From Candidatus Limimorpha caballi (GTDB taxonomy: Bacteria; Bacteroidota; Bacteroidia; Bacteroidales; F082): a stretch of 61,744 nucleotides of DNA. Below are positions 53,637 to 61,744 of this stretch, in pieces. The stretch is taken from positions 1 to 61,744 of the forward strand of contig JAGHUX010000027.1 in NCBI GenBank assembly GCA_018064605.1, read 5' to 3'. The number at the start of each line of letters is the position of its first letter. The stretch's first letter is position 1. A program made the translations under genes and the position numbers. The notes beneath the pieces are model-generated. The model saw only the letters and a list, made by a program, of their open reading frames with translations. It had not been told where the DNA came from and searched no databases.

Positions 53637-54704
53637 TTATTTTTTTATGAAGAGCCATGCCGACTCGTTAACGGTTGCTTTAATCATTTCAAGACGCTCG
53701 ACGGCGGCATCCTTCCCCGCGACGGCTTCATATTCAACACGATACTTGTTATTTCTGCTCACAGGCAGCACCATCGCATTCTCGAAACCGGCTTTCCTGA
53801 ACTGCAGGGCGCACCTCTCGGCATCTTCAAGCCTGTCGAACGACGCCCCTATTATGCTGTAACACTGCTCATTCGCAACGGGTTCCGGCTGCTCTACCTT
53901 TCTCTCCTCCAAAGAGAGTTCGGGGACGAACTCATAAATCGGCAGTTTCACCTCAACAGGTTCAATACGACCGAATATCAATGTCTCACGAGCATCATAT
54001 CTTTCACTTAAACGCTTGAACACAAACTCATTAGGTGAGGAATAGAACAGCGGGTTCCACGACGCGAAATTGGATCCGTTCCTGTCGGCGCCCCAACCGA
54101 GAAGCACCATGACTGTGGCGGCCAGCAGCGAATAGGCAGCGGCGCGATACCATCTGTAGTTGGAACGCGTGACGTGATGCGGGGTCTCCGCCCCCACCTC
54201 CCCGACGACGGTCATCGGAGTGTTTTTCATCTTCTGTCGCTCTTCGATGTCCGTCTTCAGCCCGCGGTACGTCTCACTCCTGAATATCGGCTGCACCGTC
54301 AACATCCCGAGGCCGAACGCATCGCCGTTGAAGTTCACGGCAGTGTCAGCCGTAAACGTAATATTCTGACTGTCAACATAATGAAGCGTGCCGACCCCGT
54401 CAAGCTCAAGTTCTCCATCGACTTCGAGTTTCGCGAGGCACTGCATGGCGAAAGCATGAAGCCGCGATGTTGCCGCATCGTGTGTGATATGTTGTCTTTC
54501 ACAGAGATAATTGGCGAAGACGTCGTCATCTGACACCAGCTGCGCGTTGAACACGAACTCTCTCGACGGAGGCGTGAGACGGTGCACTCCATAATCGAGG
54601 CGCGCCGGGACGTCCTTCGAGATGAAGGCGCCGAATTCCGGGACAATGACGCACTCGCGTTCAAACATCAGTTCCGCTAAATATTTAATTATCAATATAT
54701 CCAT
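53637..54704 (-). CDS. HU-CCDC81 and SPOR domain protein
   Basis: 355 residues: two HU-like CCDC81-type domains in the first 140 residues (VIVPEFGAFISKDVPA; ELDGVGTLHYVD), one membrane helix near residue 195, and a C-terminal SPOR domain (YSIIGASFDRLEDAERCALQF) that binds denuded peptidoglycan at the septum. The HU-like part is probably cytoplasmic, the SPOR part periplasmic. Such proteins are specific to Bacteroidota; a link between DNA or a cytoplasmic partner and the division site is a guess. Confidence 0.85.
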   Translation of the reverse strand: MDILIIKYLAELMFERECVIVPEFGAFISKDVPARLDYGVHRLTPPSREFVFNAQLVSDDDVFANYLCERQHITHDAATSRLHAFAMQCLAKLEVDGELELDGVGTLHYVDSQNITFTADTAVNFNGDAFGLGMLTVQPIFRSETYRGLKTDIEERQKMKNTPMTVVGEVGAETPHHVTRSNYRWYRAAAYSLLAATVMVLLGWGADRNGSNFASWNPLFYSSPNEFVFKRLSERYDARETLIFGRIEPVEVKLPIYEFVPELSLEERKVEQPEPVANEQCYSIIGASFDRLEDAERCALQFRKAGFENAMVLPVSRNNKYRVEYEAVAGKDAAVERLEMIKATVNESAWLFIKK

Positions 54705-54743
54705 CGTTATTAAAATTCTGAAATGTTATTTTTAACGTCGCGG

Positions 54744-54751
54744 CAAAAATA
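54744..54751 (-). promoter_or_regulatory. -7 promoter box (TATTTTTG) of the SPOR gene and trmB
   Basis: TAnnTTTG match, 39 bases before the ATG at 54704. Confidence 0.6.
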
Positions 54752-54793
54752 CACATTTCCGAGACACCGCCCGCCGCCGAAAAAATTAATTTA

Positions 54794-55549
54794 TCAACAA
54801 TTTTTAAAAACCGACTCAATCTTCCTGATGTCGTCCGGCACATCGACGGAGAAACTCTCGAACTCGGTCACGCCCATCCTGACGGAATAGCCGTTTTCGA
54901 GCCACCTCAGCTGTTCGAGCGACTCCGACTTCTCAAGCACCGATTGCGGAAGTTCCGAAATCTCCTTGAGAACCGAGGTTTTGTATGCATAGATGCCGAC
55001 ATGACGGTAATATGTACTCAGTTGCATCCATTTGTCTGTGTCGCTCTCGTTTCTCTGGAAAGGGATCGTATATCTGCTGAAATACAACGCCTTGCCGTTT
55101 TTGTCCATGACGACTTTAACGGCGTTGTGGCTGAGCAGCTCATCGATGTCGCGGATCGGTTTGCACAGCGAGGCGATCTGGGTGTCGCTGTCGGATATAA
55201 GTTCAGCTATCTGATTGATTTGCTGAGGATTGATATATGGTTCATCGCCTTGTATGTTGATTACCGCCTCGTAGTCGGCGCCGATTTTCCCTACGACTTC
55301 GCGGCAGCGGTCCGTCCCGCTCTTGTGGTTCGGCGATGTCATGACGGCCCTGCCTCCGAACCCGGTCACGGCATCAAAGATGCGCCGGTCGTCGGTGGCG
55401 ACGACGACATCGGTCAACATCGCGGCTTTTTTCGACTGTTCATAGACTCTCTGTATCATCATCTTGCCGTTGATGAGAGCGAGCGGCTTCCCCTCGAAGC
55501 GTGTGGAGCCGTAACGTGCCGGTATGATTCCCAATATGTTCATAGTCAA
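54794..55549 (-). CDS. kdsB: 3-deoxy-manno-octulosonate cytidylyltransferase
   Basis: Activates KDO as CMP-KDO for the lipopolysaccharide core. 251 residues with IPARYGSTRFEGKPL (CTP binding), MTSPNHKSGTDRC, NIQGDEPYI and YRHVGIYAYK. It overlaps the kinase gene by 4 bases. Last gene of tgt-lptG-dNK-kdsB. Confidence 0.95.
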   Translation of the reverse strand: MTMNILGIIPARYGSTRFEGKPLALINGKMMIQRVYEQSKKAAMLTDVVVATDDRRIFDAVTGFGGRAVMTSPNHKSGTDRCREVVGKIGADYEAVINIQGDEPYINPQQINQIAELISDSDTQIASLCKPIRDIDELLSHNAVKVVMDKNGKALYFSRYTIPFQRNESDTDKWMQLSTYYRHVGIYAYKTSVLKEISELPQSVLEKSESLEQLRWLENGYSVRMGVTEFESFSVDVPDDIRKIESVFKNC

Positions 55550-56157
55550 AACAATCCGTTCAACGAAGCGTTGATGTTATCAATAATGTTGCTGAGGTCG
55601 TCGGGGTTTTCAATCTCGATGTTGTCGCTCTCTATGATGAGCAGCTTGCCTTTGTCATAAGTGGAGATCCAGCTCTCGTAGCGTTTGTTCAGAGCCTTGA
55701 GGTAGTCGAGCCTGATTGACTGTTCGTAGTCGCGGTTGCGTTTCTGGATCTGCCTGACGAGTGTCGGGACGCTGGCTCTCAGATAGATGAGGAGGTCGGG
55801 GGCCTGCACGAACGATGTCATCAGTTCGAACAGCGACTGGTAGTTTTCGTAGTCGCGAGTCTCCATGAGGCCCATGTCGTAGAGGTTGGCGGCGAAGATG
55901 TACGCGTCTTCGTAGATGGTCCTGTCCTGGATGATGTCCTGCCCGCTCCTCCTTATGTCGAGGATCTGGCGGAGGCGGCTGTTGAGGAAATAGACCTGCA
56001 GATTGAACGACCAGCGCTGCATGTCGTCGTAGAAACTTTCGAGGTAAGGGTTGTTATCGACCTCTTCATAGTGAGGTTTCCAACCGAAGTGTTTCGCCAG
56101 GAGGCGCGTCAGGGTTGTCTTTCCTGAACCGATATTTCCAGCTATAGCTATATGCAT
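55546..56157 (-). CDS. deoxynucleoside kinase
   Basis: Phosphorylates deoxynucleosides for salvage. 203 residues with the P-loop AIAGNIGSGKTT, the catalytic-region QDRTIYEDAYIFA (ERS-like) and a LID arginine block RNRDYEQSIRLDYL. Which base it prefers cannot be read. Within the LPS-related operon. Confidence 0.9.
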   Translation of the reverse strand: MHIAIAGNIGSGKTTLTRLLAKHFGWKPHYEEVDNNPYLESFYDDMQRWSFNLQVYFLNSRLRQILDIRRSGQDIIQDRTIYEDAYIFAANLYDMGLMETRDYENYQSLFELMTSFVQAPDLLIYLRASVPTLVRQIQKRNRDYEQSIRLDYLKALNKRYESWISTYDKGKLLIIESDNIEIENPDDLSNIIDNINASLNGLF

Positions 56158-56166
56158 GATATATAA

Positions 56167-57246
56167 TTATTTAGGTGCTTTAATCACAAAATAGATTCCG
56201 ACAATTGAGAATATTATGTTCGGCAGCCATCCGGCGAGGACGGGCGACATCCCGCCCGACACCGCGAAGACCCTTGAGAACTCGATGAAGATAATGTACG
56301 CGAAAGCGATTGCGATGCCGAACCCGAGAGTGAAGCCCATGCCGCCGCGCGTCTTGCGGCACGACACCGACATCCCTATGATTGTCAACATGATGATCGC
56401 CGCCGGCGACGCCAGACGCTTGTGCATCTCGATCTCATACGTCAGGACGTTGTCGGCCCCTTTCATCCTCTGGTAGTCGATGTACTCGCTCAACTCGACC
56501 AGATTCATCTCCTCGTACCCCCTGTAAACCACGTACAAGTCGGCGGGCCTCAGCATTATCGTGGTGTCTTTCGACTTGCCTCTGACCAGATACTCCTCCG
56601 GCTCGATGAAATGCTCAACATAATTCACGATGTTCCACTTCCCGTCCACGCTGTCGTATTTCACCCTGTCGGACATGATTTTATACACAAGAGTCTGACC
56701 ATCAAACCTTTCCATCGTGAACTTATAACCGACATGCCGTTTCACATCATAGTTGGCGACATACACATACGTGTCAGGGCTGATCTGCACATGTATGTTG
56801 GCGCCGGCGCTCTTGGACATATTGGTTATGTATTTGTTCCTGAACTCCCTCCTGACCTTGTCGGTCCTGGGGATCAGGAAGTTGCCGAGGTAGAACGAGA
56901 CCACGGCGAGCAGCGAGGCGGCCACGAGATAAGGCTTCAGCAGCCGCCAGAAACTGACGCCGCTGCTGAGGATCGCGATGATCTCGGTGTGGCCCGCCAT
57001 TTTCGAAGTGAAGAAAATGACCGATATGAAGACGAAAAGGAATATGAACAGGTTTAAGAAATAAGGTATGAACGGGACGTAGAAATCGAAGACGATCTCC
57101 TTCAACGTGGCGTGGTTGTTGATGAAATCGCCGATATTCTCGGAGACGTCGAACACTATCACGACGACGATAAGCAGGCTGATGGCAAAGAAGAACGTGC
57201 CAATGAACTTTCTGAAGATATACCAGTCGAGCTTTGTCATTTTCAT
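56167..57246 (-). CDS. lptG: LptF/LptG-family permease (YjgP/YjgQ)
   Basis: Inner-membrane permease of the LPS export machine. 359 residues: three N-terminal helices, a large periplasmic beta-jellyroll-like domain (about 110-265) and three C-terminal helices. LptB, LptC and a second permease are not in the window, so LptF or LptG cannot be told apart. It follows tgt by 18 bases. Confidence 0.85.
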   Translation of the reverse strand: MKMTKLDWYIFRKFIGTFFFAISLLIVVVIVFDVSENIGDFINNHATLKEIVFDFYVPFIPYFLNLFIFLFVFISVIFFTSKMAGHTEIIAILSSGVSFWRLLKPYLVAASLLAVVSFYLGNFLIPRTDKVRREFRNKYITNMSKSAGANIHVQISPDTYVYVANYDVKRHVGYKFTMERFDGQTLVYKIMSDRVKYDSVDGKWNIVNYVEHFIEPEEYLVRGKSKDTTIMLRPADLYVVYRGYEEMNLVELSEYIDYQRMKGADNVLTYEIEMHKRLASPAAIIMLTIIGMSVSCRKTRGGMGFTLGFGIAIAFAYIIFIEFSRVFAVSGGMSPVLAGWLPNIIFSIVGIYFVIKAPK

Positions 57247-57264
57247 TTTCGGTTATGTCTCCGT

Positions 57265-58398
57265 TCAGGAGATTCTGTTCGTCACCTTCGGCAGCATCAT
57301 GTCGCGCCATTCGGTGAAGTCGCCTTCGAGGATATGCTGCCGCGCCGTCCTCGCGACCCAGAGGTAGAAGCCGAGGTTGTGCACCGTGGCTATCATCGGG
57401 CCGAGTATTTCCTTTGAAATGATCAGATGCCGCAGATAAGCCTTCGAGTACTGGCGGTCAACGTATGTCGTGCCGTTCTCATCGAGCGGCGAGAAGTCGT
57501 ATTTCCAGCGTTCGTTTTTTATGTTTATTATCCCTTCTGACGTGAAGAGCATGCCGTTGCGTCCGTTGCGTGTCGGCATCACGCAGTCGAACATGTCAAC
57601 GCCGCGCGAGATGCCTTCGATGATGTTGGCCGGCGTGCCGACTCCCATGAGGTAACGCGGCCTGTCTTTCGGCAGTATGGCGTTGACGACCTCTATCATC
57701 TCGTACATCACCTCTGTCGGCTCGCCCACCGCGAGGCCGCCGATGGCGTTGCCGTCGGCATCTTTCGAGGCGATGTATTCCGCCGACTGCTCGCGCAGGT
57801 CCCTGAAGGTGCAGCCCTGCACTATCGGGAAGAGTGACTGGCAATAACCGTATTGCGGCTCCGTCTCGCCGAAGCGTCTCAGGCACCTGTCGAGCCAGCG
57901 GTGTGTGCGCCCCATCGCCTCCTTGGCGTATCTGTACTCCGACGTGCCGGGGGCGCATTCATCGAACGCCATCATGATGTCGGCGCCGATGGTGCGCTCT
58001 ATGTCCATCACGCGCTCCGGCGTGAACAGATGCTTCGAGCCGTCGATGTGCGAGCGGAACTCCACGCCTTCCTCTCTCATCTTGCGTATGTCGGTGAGCG
58101 AAAACACCTGGAAGCCGCCGCTGTCAGTCAGGATCGGGCGATGCCAGCCGTTGAACTGATGCAGGCCGCCGCATTCGTGAAGCACGTCGAGACCCGGACG
58201 CAGGTACAGATGATACGTGTTGCCCAGGATGATCTGCGCCTTGATCTCGTCTTCCAAGTCTCTGACATGCGTGGCCTTGACGCTTCCGACAGTCCCGACA
58301 GGCATGAATATCGGCGTCTCAATGACACCATGGTCAGTGGTCAGGACTCCGGCACGCGCGTTGCTTTTCGCATCATTTTTTATCAGCTCGTACTTCAT
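57265..58398 (-). CDS. tgt: queuine tRNA-ribosyltransferase, zinc ligands missing
   Basis: Exchanges guanine-34 for preQ1 in GUN-anticodon tRNAs. 377 residues with DSGGFQ (92-97, general base Asp92) and DMFDCVMPTRNGRNG (nucleophile Asp271). The zinc site of E. coli Tgt (C-x-C-x2-C and His) has been replaced: residues 306-318 read LDENGTTYVDRQY with no Cys. I recall the same loss in other Bacteroidota Tgt sequences. First gene of its operon. Confidence 0.94.
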   Translation of the reverse strand: MKYELIKNDAKSNARAGVLTTDHGVIETPIFMPVGTVGSVKATHVRDLEDEIKAQIILGNTYHLYLRPGLDVLHECGGLHQFNGWHRPILTDSGGFQVFSLTDIRKMREEGVEFRSHIDGSKHLFTPERVMDIERTIGADIMMAFDECAPGTSEYRYAKEAMGRTHRWLDRCLRRFGETEPQYGYCQSLFPIVQGCTFRDLREQSAEYIASKDADGNAIGGLAVGEPTEVMYEMIEVVNAILPKDRPRYLMGVGTPANIIEGISRGVDMFDCVMPTRNGRNGMLFTSEGIINIKNERWKYDFSPLDENGTTYVDRQYSKAYLRHLIISKEILGPMIATVHNLGFYLWVARTARQHILEGDFTEWRDMMLPKVTNRIS

Positions 58399-58412
58399 CG
58401 AAAAAATTTGTG

Positions 58413-58420
58413 CAAAGTTA
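58413..58420 (-). promoter_or_regulatory. -7 promoter box (TAACTTTG) of the tgt operon
   Basis: TAnnTTTG match, 14 bases before the tgt ATG. Confidence 0.65.
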
Positions 58421-58435
58421 ATAAAGTTTTCAAAG

Positions 58436-58505
58436 GGAAAAGGTAAAAAGTGAAAAGTTTTTTAGGAGTTTGAGGAGTTTAAGGAGTTCAAGGAATTTGA
58501 GGAGT
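58436..58505. repeat. GAGTTTAAGGAGTT-type repeat tract
   Basis: Variant units such as TTTGAGGAGTTTAAGGAGTTC between the divergent tgt and GT2 promoters, apparently the same low-complexity family. Confidence 0.5.
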
Positions 58506-58546
58506 TACTTTCTGAAACCTTTGGAACTTTGGAATCAAAAAAACAC

Positions 58547-58554
58547 TATCTTTG
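58547..58554 (+). promoter_or_regulatory. -7 promoter box (TATCTTTG) of the GT2 gene
   Basis: Exact match, 27 bases before the ATG at 58582. A TTTG at 58520-58523 gives a 23-base spacer. Confidence 0.7.
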
Positions 58555-58581
58555 CAACGCGATTTTTAAATTATTAACGAC

Positions 58582-59748
58582 ATGACTTTCAGTAATAACA
58601 TATTGAGCATCATTATTTTAGGCATCTTCATCCTTGCCTGGGCCATTCAGATGGCATATTTCTGGGGGCTCTTCAGCCGTCTGGCGTTTTTCAGGAAAAA
58701 GAAATATGAGGGGGAGAATGAAGCCGGGCCGGAGCCGGTCTCCGTCATCGTCTGCGCCCGCGACGCCTACGAGTATCTTGTCGATCTGGTGCCAAAAATA
58801 CTTTCGCAGGACTACCCCGACTTTGAACTTGTCATCGTCAACGACTGCTCTGTTGACGAGACGACGGAATATCTGAAAGAGCTTGCGACACGTCACCCTG
58901 AGGTGAACATCGTGTCGCTGACGCAGAGCCTTAACTTCTTCCACGGGAAGAAATTCCCGCTCAGCGTGGGCATCAAGTCGGCGAAGCACGACCTGCTCCT
59001 GCTCACCGACGCCGACTGCATGCCGAACGACGAGCATTGGATCAGCGGCATGGTCGGGGCGTACCGCGAAGGCACGGAGGTGGTGCTCGGATACGGGCCG
59101 TATTTCCGCCGCAAGGGTCTGTTGAACAGACTGATACGTTTCGACACCCTCTACACCGCGATGCAGTACCTCTCGATGGCGCTGGCGGGGCATCCTTACA
59201 TGGGCGTGGGCCGCAACCTGTCGTACCGCCGCGAGACGTTCTACAGGAACAAAGGGTTCACGTCGCATTACAACATCCCGTCGGGCGACGACGACATCTT
59301 CATCTCGCAGGTGGCCACATCCGGGAACACACGCATCTTCATCGACCCGGAGAGCAGGATGGAGTCGGAGCCGAAGCATCATTTCGGCAACTGGGTGCGC
59401 CAGAAACGACGCCACTACTCGACCGTCAACATGTACAAACCGCTGACTAACAGAGTCTTGGGCACACTTCTCGCAAGCCGTTTCTTTTACTACGCCGCAC
59501 TCGCCGCACTGATTTGCCTGCCGCACGCCTTCGACCTCGCCGCCGGGACGTATTACTTTCACGTCATCCTCGGCGCGTTCATAATGGCGCATTACGGAAG
59601 CATGCTCACAGTATATCTTCTTTCGGCCAAACGCCTGGGCGAGAAAGGCTTAGCCCTCGTACTCACACCGGCTTACGACGTCTTCTTCGTGCTGTTCACA
59701 ATAATTCTTGGAATCAGAAACATGGTATCGAAGCCGAAAGGATGGTGA
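58582..59748 (+). CDS. membrane glycosyltransferase, GT2 family
   Basis: 388 residues: one N-terminal membrane helix, a GT-A domain (VSVIVCARDAYEYL, VIVNDCSVDETTEYL, LLLTDADCMPNDEHW with the DxD motif, SGDDDIFISQ, and the QKRRHYSTV acceptor motif), then three C-terminal helices. This layout is like processive or polyprenyl-linked sugar transferases. The sugar and acceptor are unknown. It is a single-gene unit. Confidence 0.9.
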   Translation: MTFSNNILSIIILGIFILAWAIQMAYFWGLFSRLAFFRKKKYEGENEAGPEPVSVIVCARDAYEYLVDLVPKILSQDYPDFELVIVNDCSVDETTEYLKELATRHPEVNIVSLTQSLNFFHGKKFPLSVGIKSAKHDLLLLTDADCMPNDEHWISGMVGAYREGTEVVLGYGPYFRRKGLLNRLIRFDTLYTAMQYLSMALAGHPYMGVGRNLSYRRETFYRNKGFTSHYNIPSGDDDIFISQVATSGNTRIFIDPESRMESEPKHHFGNWVRQKRRHYSTVNMYKPLTNRVLGTLLASRFFYYAALAALICLPHAFDLAAGTYYFHVILGAFIMAHYGSMLTVYLLSAKRLGEKGLALVLTPAYDVFFVLFTIILGIRNMVSKPKGW

Positions 59749-59813
59749 CAAGAAAGAGACAAACACACATCAATGTGAAAAACGGGAATGTGACGGTCAC
59801 CTTCAACTTCGTG

Positions 59814-59929
59814 AACTTTTAACTTTCAACTTTATAACTTTACAAACTTTTGACTAAAAGTCACGAATGACACGAGTTGCGGAACGGTGTTGTGCGCCAG
59901 CCACTTTCTACTTTATGAACTTTTAACTC
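59814..59929. repeat. AACTTT repeat with an embedded ATTCGTG-type motif
   Basis: AACTTTTAACTTTCAACTTTATAAC units, then on the minus strand two ATTCGTGTC-type units (about 59860-59882), then again ATGAACTTTTAACT next to the stop codon of the ATPase gene. It joins both repeat families of this window. Confidence 0.65.
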
Positions 59930-61487
59930 AAATCACGCTCCACTCCACAATATTCTTCTTCTCGCTCGAAAACCCGACTCCTACCTTAAATAATTTCCTC
60001 GGATCCGCCGCGTAAGGCTCGGCGTAGCCTTTGTCGTCGATTTGTTTCAACGCCTCTGCCGCCGTGCCGTCAAGCTTGAACTCGAAGATATAGACGTAGT
60101 CGGCGGTCTCGACGATGATGTCGGCACGACCGCGGGAGTTTTCTTTTTCAGTAAAAGTGGTGTAACAAGACAACAGTCTGAATATCAGATATAACGTATA
60201 ATGATAGTGGCTCTCGTAGCTCCACGCGCGTTCCTGATAGTTCGCGTTGTAAGGGATTGAGGCGAAGAAGCCCGTGAGTGCGTCGCGCATGTCATCGAGC
60301 CGGCATTCGTACAACATATCCGATATGTTCAGCATCAGCGAATCGGTGTTGGCACGCGCGGAGAAATAGTTGTTGGCGAGCAGCGTCATGAAACCGTCCT
60401 TCACCTCGACATTCGGATAGTCGAGTGTGTAAACCGTCTTGAGATTACGGCTGATTCTGCTGCCTTTTATCGTCAGGTAGCCGCTCTGGTAAATCATCGC
60501 CAAGGGGTCTTCCACGTCCGCCTTGTAGTCCATGAAGTAACTGCTTTCATACTGTCTGTCAAGCATCTCCTGCATGTTTGTCTTGTTGCGGTCGAGCAGT
60601 TTCACCAGATATGTCGGCGTGCCGGTCGAGAACCAATAGTCGTTCAGTTCCCTCCTCATCAAAGCGCTGAGCAAACTGTAAGGATTGAATATATCGAGCA
60701 TCTTTCTGGAGAAGTGGTAACCATCGTATTGCCTCTTGAGCAGCAGATACATCTCATCTTTGGAATATCCGAGTTCATCGGCCATTGTTTCTATCTCCGA
60801 GTCGAAACAGCTCACGAGCTCGTCTTTCGTGATGCCGCACAGCGCGTCGAAATCAGGGTCCATGCTGATGTCCTCCGGCTGGTTGAAGCCGCTGAACACG
60901 CTCACCTGCGAGAACTTGGTGACGCCGGTTAGAAGAACAAAGCGCAGGTGTTCGTCGGTTTCCTTGAAGGTGCTGTATATCTCTTTCAGCGCATCGCGGT
61001 TGAGTTGCTCCTGAGGTTCCATGAGAACGTCGAGCATAGGCTTGTCGTATTCGTCAACGAGAACTACCACCTTCCGGCCGGTCTTCGCGTGTGCCGCAGC
61101 GATGACGTTTGAGAAGCGGATGCCGACCTCTTCGTATTTTTTACTGACACCGTATTCCTCCTCCCATTTGTCAAGATAATTTCTTATGACATTGGATATG
61201 TAGCCGGGGTCTTTGAAATTACCTTTGGAAAAGTCTATCCTGAACACCGGATATTGCGTCCATTCCTTCTCCAATTCATCGATTTTCAAGCCTTTGAAAA
61301 GTTCCTTTTCACCTTTGAAATAGCTTTCAAGTGTTGATATTAACAACGACTTTCCGAACCTGCGCGGACGGCACAGGAAGCAGATTCGCTTCTGTGCAAG
61401 CTGGTAAACGAGGTCTGTCTTATCCACATACACCATGCCTTCTTCGATGATGGTGCTGAACGTCTGGGTTCCGATCGGGTACTTCAT
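59928..61487 (-). CDS. AAA-ATPase-like / PD-(D/E)XK nuclease-like protein (DUF1703 type)
   Basis: 519 residues. The first 215 residues are the AAA-ATPase-like domain with KTDLVYQLAQ, the P-loop-like RPRRFGKSLLIST and VVLVDEYDKPM (Walker B); the C-terminal part, with GRADIIVETADYVYIFEFKLDG, is a PD-(D/E)XK nuclease-like domain (Asp, Glu-x-Lys). The family occurs in many near-identical copies in Bacteroidota; the function is unknown, and a mobile or defence role is often suggested. It has its own TATCTTTG promoter. Confidence 0.88.
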   Translation of the reverse strand: MKYPIGTQTFSTIIEEGMVYVDKTDLVYQLAQKRICFLCRPRRFGKSLLISTLESYFKGEKELFKGLKIDELEKEWTQYPVFRIDFSKGNFKDPGYISNVIRNYLDKWEEEYGVSKKYEEVGIRFSNVIAAAHAKTGRKVVVLVDEYDKPMLDVLMEPQEQLNRDALKEIYSTFKETDEHLRFVLLTGVTKFSQVSVFSGFNQPEDISMDPDFDALCGITKDELVSCFDSEIETMADELGYSKDEMYLLLKRQYDGYHFSRKMLDIFNPYSLLSALMRRELNDYWFSTGTPTYLVKLLDRNKTNMQEMLDRQYESSYFMDYKADVEDPLAMIYQSGYLTIKGSRISRNLKTVYTLDYPNVEVKDGFMTLLANNYFSARANTDSLMLNISDMLYECRLDDMRDALTGFFASIPYNANYQERAWSYESHYHYTLYLIFRLLSCYTTFTEKENSRGRADIIVETADYVYIFEFKLDGTAAEALKQIDDKGYAEPYAADPRKLFKVGVGFSSEKKNIVEWSVI

Positions 61488-61509
61488 AACGCGATGTATT
61501 TTTCGGCGG

Positions 61510-61517
61510 CAAAGATA
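61510..61517 (-). promoter_or_regulatory. -7 promoter box (TATCTTTG) of the AAA-ATPase gene
   Basis: Exact match, 22 bases before the ATG at 61487. Confidence 0.7.
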
Positions 61518-61522
61518 ATGAA

Positions 61523-61612
61523 AAAGTTTGAAAGTTCATAAAGTTTATAAAGTTATAAAGTTTGGAGTGTTGAGTTATTTTCTGTTAAGAGAGGAGAGTT
61601 AAGAGAGTTTTC
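61523..61612. repeat. AAAGTTTATAA and GTTAAGAGAGGAGAG repeat tract
   Basis: Reverse-oriented AACTTT units (61527-61562), then GTTAAGAGAGGAGAG units (61586-61608) like those at 18511 and 52350. Confidence 0.6.
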
Positions 61613-61617
61613 AAAAC

Positions 61618-61645
61618 GTAGAGACGGGGCATGCCCTGTCTCTAC
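61618..61645. repeat. 28-bp near-perfect palindrome (REP-like)
   Basis: GTAGAGACGGGGCA followed by TGCCCTGTCTCTAC: a palindrome with one mismatch, which would form a strong hairpin. It resembles dispersed palindromic elements of many bacteria. Confidence 0.7.
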
Positions 61646-61673
61646 CGCCGGACAACGACAAAGGCGATATGGG

Positions 61674-61703
61674 ATTGTTCGACTCCCTGCGGTCGCTCAC
61701 AAT
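61674..61703. repeat. hairpin repeat ATTGT...ACAAT
   Basis: ATTGT and CGAC pair with GTCG and ACAAT around a short loop. Similar GACTCCCTGCGGTCGCTCAC-type stretches are dispersed repeats in many genomes. Nothing else is seen in 61646-61744. Confidence 0.5.
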
Positions 61704-61744
61704 GACGCCTTCAATTAGGGGAAACAAAAATATTTAGTGTGTTG

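Overview
The window is chromosomal DNA from a member of the Bacteroidota, most likely order Bacteroidales. The evidence is a PorX-type response regulator, a BtuB/BtuG vitamin B12 uptake pair, HU-CCDC81/SPOR and DUF6427 proteins, a dcw cluster without murF or ddl, and a recurring TAnnTTTG promoter box (usually TATCTTTG or TATTTTTG) 14-40 bases before start codons, with no Shine-Dalgarno sequences. Coding DNA looks near 50% GC; intergenic DNA is very AT-rich. The exact genus cannot be told from the sequence alone.

Layout. 1-5.0 kb: the start of a secreted protein, an M3-family lipoprotein peptidase, and a three-gene operon (unknown protein, deiminase-fold enzyme, Sel1 repeats). 5.1-11.2 kb: a LutA-like protein, the operon porX-tsaE-aroB-aroA, and a 5'-nucleotidase. 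11.3-15.6 kb: an AT-rich accessory island with a YhcG-type nuclease, a DpnD/PcfM-like small protein, a Sau3AI-like restriction endonuclease and its cytosine-5 methyltransferase. 15.6-23.7 kb: purD-DUF6427-rnhB, a glycosyltransferase, a cobalamin riboswitch controlling btuB-btuG, and purN. 23.8-40.9 kb: a large secreted protein of unknown function and the whole dcw cell-wall/division cluster on the minus strand, led by mraZ with a recognisable MraZ operator. 40.9-45.6 kb: engB, pcm, and an oxidoreductase/lipoprotein/sugar-transferase group. 45.7-51.1 kb: tRNA-Leu-tig-clpP-clpX, an orphan DppC-like permease, dapD and tRNA-His. 51.2-61.7 kb: ruvX-def-lipoprotein, trmB with a SPOR protein, the operon tgt-lptG-dNK-kdsB, a glycosyltransferase and an AAA/PD-(D/E)XK protein.

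How the genes fit together. dapD (succinylase branch of diaminopimelate synthesis) and MurE with a DNPR motif both point to meso-diaminopimelate peptidoglycan, built by the MraY, MurG, MurC, FtsW and FtsI encoded here. The striking anomaly is the murD position: only a 178-residue MurD C-terminal-domain relative remains, without the UDP-binding and ATPase domains and with key residues changed, so real MurD activity must come from elsewhere. Other departures are a trigger factor with no PPIase domain, a Tgt without zinc ligands, and a permease gene carrying an in-frame tract of 9-bp repeats.

Intergenic spaces carry a recurring low-complexity repeat built on AACTTT/TTATAAACTT, often directly after stop codons. 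It is absent from the coding interiors I checked. The best candidates for something undescribed are the degenerate in-cluster MurD, the GATC-type restriction island with its DpnD-like protein, the unknown/deiminase/Sel1 operon, and the secreted 757-residue protein behind ftsZ.
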